The notes beneath the pieces were generated by a model. That model saw only the letters and a program-made list of their open reading frames with translations. It was not told where the DNA came from and did no database searches. A stretch of 64,000 nt of DNA from Melghiribacillus thermohalophilus. Its GTDB lineage: Bacteria; Bacillota; Bacilli; Bacillales; Alkalibacillaceae. The stretch is from contig NZ_SMAN01000010.1 of NCBI RefSeq assembly GCF_004342905.1, forward strand, positions 30,025 to 94,024, given 5' to 3'. Of the stretch, positions 44,777 through 51,193 are shown piece by piece; position 1 is the first letter of the stretch, and the number at the start of each line of letters is the position of its first letter. Position numbers and translations under genes: made by a program.

Positions 44777-44938
44777 TCAGTCCTTTATCAGGTACCTGCA
44801 ACCATTCGATCTGTGCCAGGGACCTGACGAAACCCTACCTGATGTAACGGCTTTACAAAACCCTTTCTTTTGTATACTGTTTGTATGACCATTATGACCT
44901 GACTTGTCTTTTAGAGTAATAGATTGGTCCATTTCCAT
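44777..44938 (-). CDS. Small ORF (53 aa), uncertain
   Basis: ATG 44938 has TTAAGGAGGATGTGACTT upstream, a strong ribosome site. Product opens MEMDQSITLKDKSGHNGH and ends CRYLIKD; low similarity to anything I know. Composition is hydrophilic. Listed because of the ribosome site only. Confidence 0.3.
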   Translation of the reverse strand: MEMDQSITLKDKSGHNGHTNSIQKKGFCKAVTSGRVSSGPWHRSNGCRYLIKD

Positions 44939-44941
44939 AAG

Positions 44942-45082
44942 TCACATCCTCCTTAAAGCCTCTCTCATACGACGGGGTACCATTCTCCCAGTAGTCCTTC
45001 CTGCGTACATGGGGTTTTCTTCTGGTCTCACCTCCGTATTTAAGCTGGTCGTTTTGTAAAAGTCATTCGTCCACAGGGTCAT
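44942..45082 (-). CDS. Small ORF (46 aa), uncertain
   Basis: MTLWTNDFYKTTSLNTEV.. in frame from ATG 45082, whose GAGGAGGG is almost in contact with the ATG. A neighbouring frame over the same DNA also reads protein-like (ENGTPSYERGFKEDVTYG), so a decayed or frameshifted gene is possible. The rest of 44691-45277 shows a degenerate REP copy (44812-44832) and no other gene. Confidence 0.22.
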   Translation of the reverse strand: MTLWTNDFYKTTSLNTEVRPEENPMYAGRTTGRMVPRRMREALRRM

Positions 45083-45181
45083 CCCTCCTCATTTCTGGTT
45101 TGGTACGAGATCCTTTCAGGGAGGACCTTTCTTCATTCGGCAATATACATACGGCCATTACACTTTGCTACGCAGCGTTTA

Positions 45182-45201
45182 TTCGACAGGTGACTGGCAC
45201 C
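45182..45201 (+). repeat. REP-like element, exact core
   Basis: TTCGACAGGTGACTGGCACC, identical to the copy at 47630. About 75 bases before the helicase start. Confidence 0.75.
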
Positions 45202-45277
45202 ATGTGGGGGAGCACACCTGTTTGTCAAATAATGTTATACTTTAGGTAATAGATTCGGAGATAAAGGTGGGAGGAGC

Positions 45278-47011
45278 ATGAAGGAATATCCATCGGAGCA
45301 GGACATCGAAAAAGCGCTAGATCTGCTCATCCATGTGTATGGTGTACCTGATAAGCATATTCATGCACTGCTTGGGAAGGATCAGCTAAAAAAACTAAAT
45401 CAGCTTCTCGCAGACCTCGGGAAGGATATATTACATAGAAGAGAACTGATGCGGCTATACATCATGCGAAAAGGAGCCGAGCTGTTTGCCGGTCATTCCA
45501 GAGCCATTCGGGAACTGAGAATCTATCTTTTAAAACAACTGGATGACAAAAAGGTAGAAGAACTATATAAAAAACACCCCAATCCGAAAAAGAAAATTAC
45601 AAGCGTGAGCTACATGTACAGAGAACTGGCCACAAAAAGGTGGTTTTCAGGTGGCGTCTGGCCCCGGGATTTTGTGAAAGCACTTGGCCTGCCAATCATT
45701 TTTGCCGGAATCTCAGCCCCGCAAACTGAGAAAAAAGAAGTTTTTGAAGATATCAAACCACGGAAAAGGGTTCCAAAACTTGCCCCTTATCAGGAAAAAA
45801 TGAAAGAAGAGATGCTTGAGGTCCTTCGGCTGGAGGGCAATCACACCCGATGCATGCTGTCCCTTCCGACAGGCGGGGGAAAAACGAGGATCGCCGTGGA
45901 AAGTTTTATCGAATGGATGCAGCCCCGCTTCCATGAAGGTAAATATATGATCTGGATTGCCCAGAGTGAGGAACTGTGTGAACAGGCCATCACCTGTATT
46001 GCAGATATGTGGATGGATAAAGAGTTTCCTGAGACTCTGCGAATTTACCGATATTTTGGCGGAAACGACATCAAACCGGATGCTTTAAATGGCGGAGCGG
46101 TGGTCGCCAGCATCCACCAGATTCACTCCCGTTTAAAAAAAGAAGATGCATTTATAAAAGAAGTCCTGAAAAACTGCGGCGCCATGATTATTGACGAAGC
46201 CCACCACGCTGCGGCAAACATGTACCAGAACCTGTTTCAAAAAGCAAAAAAATGGACAGAATCAGAGCTTTTTGCAGTATGCGGCTTAACAGCAACACCC
46301 GGGAGAAGCGATCATTCCATCCATACCCTGGTGGATCAGTTTGAGGCTTATTTAATTAAGCCGGAAATTCACGATGACCCGGAGTACGCCGAGAATCCCC
46401 TGAAATATTTCCGTGACCAGGGGTATTTAGCTGTACCGAAACATTATGTTTATGAAAATAATCGGCCAATCAAAATAGATGAAGATGACATTAGGGACAA
46501 GGAAGGGGAATTTACTCCGGAATTCCTCCGTGTACTTGCGGAAGATCAGGAGCGCAATAAAATCATTGTAGAGCAGCTGCAAAATATACCAGCAGGAAGT
46601 CCCACGCTTGTATATGCCTGTACCGTTGAGCATGCCGAATTTTTAGCATCCGTAATGAATTCGCTCGGGCGAACGGCTGTCTCCATCTCAGCCAAAACAC
46701 CCAAATCAGTACGGAGAATGCATATTGAAGCCTTTAAAAATGGTGAAATTGAATTTCTGTTTAACTTCGGCGTTCTCACTACAGGCTTTGACGCTCCAAA
46801 AACAGAGTATATTGTCATCTGCCGCCCAACCACAAGCGAAGTGCTGTACGAACAAATTGTCGGCCGGGGACTTCGGGGACCGAAATTTGGCGGGACAGAG
46901 GAGTGCGTAATCATTGATTTTGCGGATAACATTTTAAACCTGGGCCCGCCCCTTGCTTACACCAGGTTTGATCATCTGTGGGGGAATTATGAGGAGAGGG
47001 AGAGAGTGTAG
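45278..47011 (+). CDS. SF2 DEAD/DEAH-type helicase with unusual N-terminal domain
   Basis: ATG 45278 after GTGGGAGGAGC. 577 residues. The first 160 form an all-helical domain (EKALDLLIHVYGVPDKHIHA, RELMRLYIMRKGAELF) I do not recognise. Helicase core: Walker A SLPTGGGKTRIAVE, motif II IIDEAHHAAA, motif III LTATPGRS, motif V NFGVLTTGFDAPKTE and motif VI EQIVGRGLRGPKFGG. Resembles type I/III restriction and defence-island helicases. A WYL regulator gene follows. No nuclease or methylase partner is visible. Confidence 0.85.
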   Translation: MKEYPSEQDIEKALDLLIHVYGVPDKHIHALLGKDQLKKLNQLLADLGKDILHRRELMRLYIMRKGAELFAGHSRAIRELRIYLLKQLDDKKVEELYKKHPNPKKKITSVSYMYRELATKRWFSGGVWPRDFVKALGLPIIFAGISAPQTEKKEVFEDIKPRKRVPKLAPYQEKMKEEMLEVLRLEGNHTRCMLSLPTGGGKTRIAVESFIEWMQPRFHEGKYMIWIAQSEELCEQAITCIADMWMDKEFPETLRIYRYFGGNDIKPDALNGGAVVASIHQIHSRLKKEDAFIKEVLKNCGAMIIDEAHHAAANMYQNLFQKAKKWTESELFAVCGLTATPGRSDHSIHTLVDQFEAYLIKPEIHDDPEYAENPLKYFRDQGYLAVPKHYVYENNRPIKIDEDDIRDKEGEFTPEFLRVLAEDQERNKIIVEQLQNIPAGSPTLVYACTVEHAEFLASVMNSLGRTAVSISAKTPKSVRRMHIEAFKNGEIEFLFNFGVLTTGFDAPKTEYIVICRPTTSEVLYEQIVGRGLRGPKFGGTEECVIIDFADNILNLGPPLAYTRFDHLWGNYEERERV

Positions 47012-47133
47012 GTTTCATATTTCCTAAAGGTATTTATTTAAAGTAAACTATTTTCAGTTGATTGGTAAGCACTGATGAACATAGACAGAAGGATTGCTTG
47101 AAAACAATCAGCTGTTTAAACAGTTAAAAAGTA

Positions 47134-47167
47134 CCCCATAACTGTGTGGTTGAATACAGTTATGGGG
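47134..47167 (+). terminator. Hairpin CCCCATAACTGT, terminator of helicase gene
   Basis: CCCCATAACTGT and ACAGTTATGGGG pair around a ten-base loop; a T run (GGTTTTTGG) follows 8 bases later. Stem matches the one after the phn operon at 37713. Confidence 0.65.
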
Positions 47168-47200
47168 TTACTGGTTTTTGGAACTCCTGGATTTATAAAA

Positions 47201-47450
47201 TTAATACCTAAAATTTTCCCGCTGTTCATCCGTTAAATCCTCAGGCTTAATCCCGTGCTTTTTACAATAGTGATACATCTCTCGTATTTTCAATCGAGGA
47301 GGTTTTCCTGTGAACATATTTTCCATCAGGGTGAAGGTTGTCATATTCATCCATGATTATTTCAACATCCAACATTTCCTCATGTTGCCTTCTGGTGGCG
47401 GTATAGCCTCTTCTGGTTCTTTTCATCTCAAACAAGCTTAATTTGACCAT
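47201..47450 (-). pseudogene. Small gene with probable frameshift (two overlapping reading frames)
   Basis: ATG 47450 has GGGGGTG seven bases upstream and starts MVKLSLFEMKRTRRGYTA.., frame ending at 47262. From about 47350 a second frame becomes clearly protein-like: MTTFTLMENMFTGKPPRLK, REMYHYCKKHGIKPEDLTD, EQRENFRY, ending at 47201, but with no ribosome site of its own. The simplest reading is one roughly 80-residue gene with a frameshift near 47330, or programmed/coupled overlap. Family unknown; the KLKIREMYHYC style recalls small Bacillus helical proteins. Confidence 0.4.
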
Positions 47451-47629
47451 ATCTTAACACCCCCTGGCATATAAGCCTGCGTTAACCTGCGAGATGCTTG
47501 TTCATCCAAAAAGTAATATGGAATACCATTCATTTCACTGGCAAATAGGGTACCTAGATTCTGGTAAACTAATTCATTTTTGTTCATTTTAGCAGTTAAA
47601 TCAAAAACCCTTCAAAGTCTTCAAAACTT

Positions 47630-47649
47630 TTCGACAGGTGACTGGCACC
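47630..47649 (+). repeat. REP-like element, exact core
   Basis: TTCGACAGGTGACTGGCACC, identical to 45182-45201. Confidence 0.75.
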
Positions 47650-47741
47650 GGAATAAGGTGTCTGGATTATATCTGGTAAACGTATTAGAATGGAAAATAA
47701 TGAATTTTCTAAGGGGAAGCGCAATCATGAAACAAAGATTA

Positions 47742-47761
47742 TTCGACTAGTAACAGGCACC
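47742..47761 (+). repeat. REP-like element, diverged
   Basis: TTCGACTAGTAACAGGCACC, 23 bases before the WYL regulator start; together with the 47630 copy it brackets the regulator's promoter region. Confidence 0.55.
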
Positions 47762-47783
47762 GGCAAAGAAGGAGGTTCTCGTT

Positions 47784-48770
47784 ATGCCCGACATTAACGC
47801 GAGTCGCAGATTGCTCAAGCTGAAAGAAATCCTGTTTCGGGAAACGGATGAAGAGCATGAGCTGTCCATGAAAGAAATCATAACCAAACTTCAACTGGAA
47901 TTCGGGGAAGAAGCTGACTTCGACAAACGAACCCTCAAGCGGGACATCGAAGCCTTAAACGATGAAAATTTTGAAGTCATCGTCAACACCGGGCCCCACG
48001 GCAAAGCTATGTACAGCCACCAGGCCCGCCTGTTTGAAACATACCAGCTCCGGCTGATGGTGGATGCGATTCTGTCTGCCCGATTCATCACCGAAAAAGA
48101 AAAAAAGCTCCTGATCGAAAAAATCAAACAGCTCACCAGCAGACATATCGCCAGATCCCTGCCAGATCCACTCATTTACTATCAGTCCGCCAACCCGGAC
48201 TATAACCTGATCAAACTCAACATCGACCGGATTCACGAGGCCATTTCCAGTAATCATGTGCTCCACTTCAAGTACGGCAAACATAACGTCAAAAAAGAAT
48301 TCGAATACCACCGGGAGGGAAGCTGGTATGACGTTGAACCCTATGCCCTCATCTGGCAAAACGATTTTTATTACTTAATCGGCAAGTTCAGACCCACTGA
48401 AGAATTTCGCCACTACAGGCTTGACCGGATGCGAGACGTAACGGTAGCCGATGAAAAGTTCCGCCGCGAACAGCTCGACATTAAGCAGTACATTGATCAG
48501 TCCTTCCACATGTTCGCGGGCGAAAACCAGTGGATCAAAATTCAATTCCACAACGACCTCATTAATGTTGTACTTGACCGGTTTGGTCTCGATGCGGATA
48601 TCAGACAGGTGGATGACGAGCATTTTCTTTTAACAACGAAAGCCAAAATCAGTAAGGGACTCAAAGGATGGATTCTCACCTGGGGCCATCAGGCAAAGGT
48701 CATCGCCCCCGAATGGCTGGCCGGAGAAATTAAAGAAGAGATTCAGCAAATGCAAAAGCTTTATGAGTAA
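47784..48770 (+). CDS. WYL-domain transcriptional regulator
   Basis: ATG 47784 after GAAGGAGGTTCTCGTT. 328 residues: N-terminal winged HTH (ASRRLLKLKEILFRETDE, FDKRTLKRDIEALNDEN), middle WYL domain (HVLHFKYGKHNVKKEF, YDVEPYALIWQNDFYYLIGK, HYRLDRMRDVTV) and WCX-like C-terminus. WYL proteins often regulate phage-defence genes and can bind nucleic-acid ligands. Position next to an SF2 helicase fits that pattern. Confidence 0.9.
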   Translation: MPDINASRRLLKLKEILFRETDEEHELSMKEIITKLQLEFGEEADFDKRTLKRDIEALNDENFEVIVNTGPHGKAMYSHQARLFETYQLRLMVDAILSARFITEKEKKLLIEKIKQLTSRHIARSLPDPLIYYQSANPDYNLIKLNIDRIHEAISSNHVLHFKYGKHNVKKEFEYHREGSWYDVEPYALIWQNDFYYLIGKFRPTEEFRHYRLDRMRDVTVADEKFRREQLDIKQYIDQSFHMFAGENQWIKIQFHNDLINVVLDRFGLDADIRQVDDEHFLLTTKAKISKGLKGWILTWGHQAKVIAPEWLAGEIKEEIQQMQKLYE

Positions 48771-49112
48771 ACATATCTCTTTTGCATCAGGCGCAATTCA
48801 ATCAACGCTGAAAAATAAAGCAGGATTGGAGTCTAAATGGTAGAAAGCCAGCAACTCAAAACTGCGAAAAAAACTCCCATACGAAAAACATGCTTAAAAA
48901 GTTTCACTCAGGTATGCCAGAAATGGCATACCTCTTTTTTTATACTCATACATGAAAGGTAAAAGGAAAACGTACCTAAAATCCGAGCAGTACCTGATCT
49001 TTTTTCAATACATCCAGGAGGAGGGAGAAGATTGGGAATACATGTTCACTGGCACTGAACGGATGGAAAGGTACGAATGAAAAACTCGAATTCATACAGG
49101 GGGAATTTGAAC
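48771..49112. other. Intergenic with GGATGCC-type hairpin element
   Basis: About 340 bases. The hairpin at 48911-48941 is the main feature (see its entry). No gene seen; GGGGGAATTTGAAC at the right end is the ribosome site of the lipoprotein. Confidence 0.5.
48911..48941 (+). repeat. GGTATGCC hairpin element, copy 1
   Basis: GGTATGCC and GGCATACC around AGAAAT, then CTCTTTTTTTATAC. Could serve as terminator of the WYL gene. Flanks AAAAAGTTTCA (before) and ATACTYA..AAAGGTAA (after) are shared with copy 2, so the repeated unit is about 90 bases. Confidence 0.8.
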
Positions 49113-49673
49113 ATGAAACACAAATTCACATGGATGCCTGGATTCTTCATTGTTTTTGGAATCATTCTCGCCGGATGCGGCGAATCAACCGTGGAAAAAG
49201 TGGATGAAACGGATGAGGTTTCAGAGGAAGAAGGACAGAATGATGGGCAAACATCGGAAGAAGGCAAGGATGAAGAACCGAAAACAGACGTATTTGCCGT
49301 TGGAGATACGGTCAAATTTGATGACCTAAACCTTACACTAACCGGTGCAAGAGTCGTTGAGGACGATCTGTTTGATCCGGAATATGATAAGTTTGTAGCC
49401 GTTGAGCTCGAGATTGAAAATACTTCCGATGAGAGCGCAGCCATTTCAACCATGCTCAACATGGGCCTGATGACTGCTGATGGCTACACCATGGATATGG
49501 CACTGGTCGACGGAAAAGGAAGTCTTGATGGAGAATTAGGACCAGGCCGAAAGATGAAAGGCGAAATCGTCTTTGATGTGGAGGAGAGTGACTATTACGA
49601 ATTCATCTTTGAAGACCCGTTCACCACAGGACAGGCGATCTGGAAAATAGAAGCGGGCGATATTCAAGAGTAA
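49113..49673 (+). CDS. Lipoprotein with DUF4352-like immunoglobulin fold
   Basis: ATG 49113 after CAGGGGGAATTTGAAC; an upstream in-frame start at 49077 is unlikely. 186 residues: signal peptide with lipobox ILAGCGES, an acidic Glu-rich linker (to about 65), then a beta domain FAVGDTVKFDDLNLTLTGAR, FVAVELEIENTSDESAAIS, ending KGEIVFDVEESDYYEFIF. DUF4352 lipoproteins are surface-attached, function unknown. The next gene and a pseudogene at 50369 are related in type. Confidence 0.82.
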   Translation: MKHKFTWMPGFFIVFGIILAGCGESTVEKVDETDEVSEEEGQNDGQTSEEGKDEEPKTDVFAVGDTVKFDDLNLTLTGARVVEDDLFDPEYDKFVAVELEIENTSDESAAISTMLNMGLMTADGYTMDMALVDGKGSLDGELGPGRKMKGEIVFDVEESDYYEFIFEDPFTTGQAIWKIEAGDIQE

Positions 49674-49735
49674 CCCGGGCGGGGAGAACCATCTCCCCGT
49701 TACACCATCTTCATTAAAAAAGGAGGCGTTAACAG

Positions 49736-50056
49736 ATGAAAACATGGGTTTCTGTACTGGCGATAATTGGAGGGTTATTCGGCATCGGAAGCGGATTTCT
49801 TGTGACTGCTGCAGGATCTTTATTTGGGGAAAACGAGATGGCCAATGACGGCTCGCTGATGTTCTGGCTGTCAGCCCTGGCCATGATATTAGGATTTACA
49901 GCCTGGAAGTTTCCCAAAGTAAGTGGAACAGCCATCATTGTCATTGGACTGTTAGGGTTATGGTATAACGGATTATTTTATCTCATCGGATTTATTTTCC
50001 TATTGATCAGCGGCATTCTGGCATTTCGTATACCGAAAAAAGAAGAGGCAGCGTAA
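49736..50056 (+). CDS. DUF4064-like small membrane protein
   Basis: ATG 49736 after AAGGAGGCGTTAACAG. 106 residues: N-terminal helix WVSVLAIIGGLFGIGSGF, a glycine-rich pore-like segment (GSLMFWLSALAMILGFTA) and two further helices to residue 98. A GGGGAGA/TCTCCCC hairpin (49681-) between the two genes lacks a T run. Probably co-transcribed with the lipoprotein. Confidence 0.7.
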   Translation: MKTWVSVLAIIGGLFGIGSGFLVTAAGSLFGENEMANDGSLMFWLSALAMILGFTAWKFPKVSGTAIIVIGLLGLWYNGLFYLIGFIFLLISGILAFRIPKKEEAA

Positions 50057-50118
50057 GAGGGGTCATTGGTGATGGATATATCTATTACAAGTAGGATCTT
50101 ATTACACACAAAGCCACT

Positions 50119-50149
50119 GTCGTACCTATTCGAGTGCTTGGATTGAAAT
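50119..50149 (+). repeat. Orphan degenerate CRISPR repeat
   Basis: GTCGTACC then TATTCGAGTGCTTGG then ATTGAAAT: about 26 of 32 positions of the array repeat with one deletion. The bases just upstream (GGATCTTATTACAC) resemble the leader end (GGATACTTTTACAC at 59199). No second repeat follows, so it is a fossil leader-repeat junction. Confidence 0.7.
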
Positions 50150-50250
50150 GTTCATCAAGAGATATTCAGTAAATGTAAAAACCTTACCTATGAAGGGCAT
50201 CTTTTAAATTCTTCTATTAGAAAACCTCCCCAAAAAGTTTCATAAAGGTA

Positions 50251-50281
50251 GGTATGCCGGAAATGGTATACCTCTTTTTTT
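50251..50281 (+). repeat. GGTATGCC hairpin element, copy 2
   Basis: GGTATGCC/GGTATACC around GGAAAT with the same CTCTTTTTTTATAC tail as copy 1. It stands 130 bases after the degenerate repeat and 120 before the decayed lipoprotein gene. Confidence 0.8.
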
Positions 50282-50368
50282 ATACTTACATTAAAAAGGT
50301 AAGTGAAATAGTTTCCGAAACTAGATACATGAGAAATCTACTGGAAAAACAGTATTTGTGGGGAAATA

Positions 50369-50831
50369 ATGGCTTTGATTTTTTGCTGCACTGATTTTTA
50401 GTCTGACAGCCTGCGGTGAGGAGTTATTATCGGATCCAGGAAGCGAATCGAGTTAAACAGCCAGTTCTGAGTCAAATAGCTCTACACAAACCCAGAACAA
50501 AAAGTTGCGCAAACTCATCCGGCAAGTCTGCCAATTCCGAAGCAAAAGATCTTCCGCCAGAAGAGTTTGCAAAAGTCTTTCAAAATCCAGCAGGCTATAT
50601 CGGCATAGGGGTGGAATTTTACGGACGAATCTTTGTACAGCCAGAAAGGGACAGTGAAGGAACCTATCTTCAGGTATATGGAGACGACAACTTTGAACGA
50701 AGCGTGATTGTAGCTATCCAGATCCCGTAGCCACCGATGATATCATCGATGTCAAGCTGGACTTTCAGCCGTTTGTATTAGAGGTGGGAGTTCCGTTAAA
50801 ATACCGGAACCTGATCGAGAAAAATCCATAA
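50369..50831 (+). pseudogene. Decayed lipoprotein gene
   Basis: Pieces in three frames fit one protein: a signal peptide start MALIFC, shift, ALIFSLTACGEELLSD (lipobox LTAC), a Ser/Gln linker interrupted by TAA (TASSESNSSTQTQNKK), shift, then SSGKSANSEAKDLPPEEFAK, YIGIGVEFYGRIFVQPERD, GDDNFERSVIV, and a last shift into YPDPVATDDIIDVKLDFQPF to the stop at 50831. At least three lesions, so it is not expressed as a whole. It resembles the neighbouring lipoproteins in build. Confidence 0.7.
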
Positions 50832-50910
50832 ATATACAGAAAATTCTACAAATAACAGGGTTATATGGTAAAATGTAGATGATGGGAGTAATTAAGCTAT
50901 AGAGTTTTTG

Positions 50911-51061
50911 GGTGCGAATACGAAGTAAACAAAAAACCCCGGAAGTTTCGCATCAGAAAAATACACATAAATTTGGATTAAGAAGTGAAGTATTTGGTAA
51001 AGAAGTTACCTTATAATGTTTCAAAATTCCTAATATAGGTACTATTACATTTTTTTTGACT
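50911..51061 (+). repeat. Diverged copy of the CRISPR leader upstream of cas3
   Basis: Collinear with the leader of the main array (59064-59222). Shared blocks in order: GGTGCG-ATA-GAAGT-AACA, CCC-GG, TTCGCA-CAGAA, ATGTTTCA-AATTC-TAATA, GG-TACT-TTACA and TTTT. Distance from GGTGCG to the repeat is 151 here and 159 there. It carries the candidate promoter (TTATAATG near 51011) for the crRNA-like unit and cas operon. Confidence 0.75.
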
Positions 51062-51159
51062 GAATCACCCTACCTCGGTGCGTGGATTGAAATAATTTTG
51101 TTATCTAGCCATTCGCTCAAAGAATCTGTCACACCCTGCTTGGGTGTGCAGTAATTCTT
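51062..51159 (+). CRISPR. Mini repeat-spacer-repeat unit (candidate regulatory crRNA) in the cas3 leader
   Basis: R1 51062-51093 (27 of 32 positions match; its last 17 bases, including the 11-base crRNA 5' handle, are intact), spacer 51094-51127 (34 bases), R2 51128-51159 (stem arms CACACCC/GGGTGTG keep seven pairs through a G-C to A-T double change, but the handle is lost). It is the only place outside the array where two repeats with a normal spacing occur. Orientation equals cas3. See findings. Confidence 0.7.
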
Positions 51160-51193
51160 TTAAAAAGGGTGTTTTTTAAGGAGGTGATTTAAA

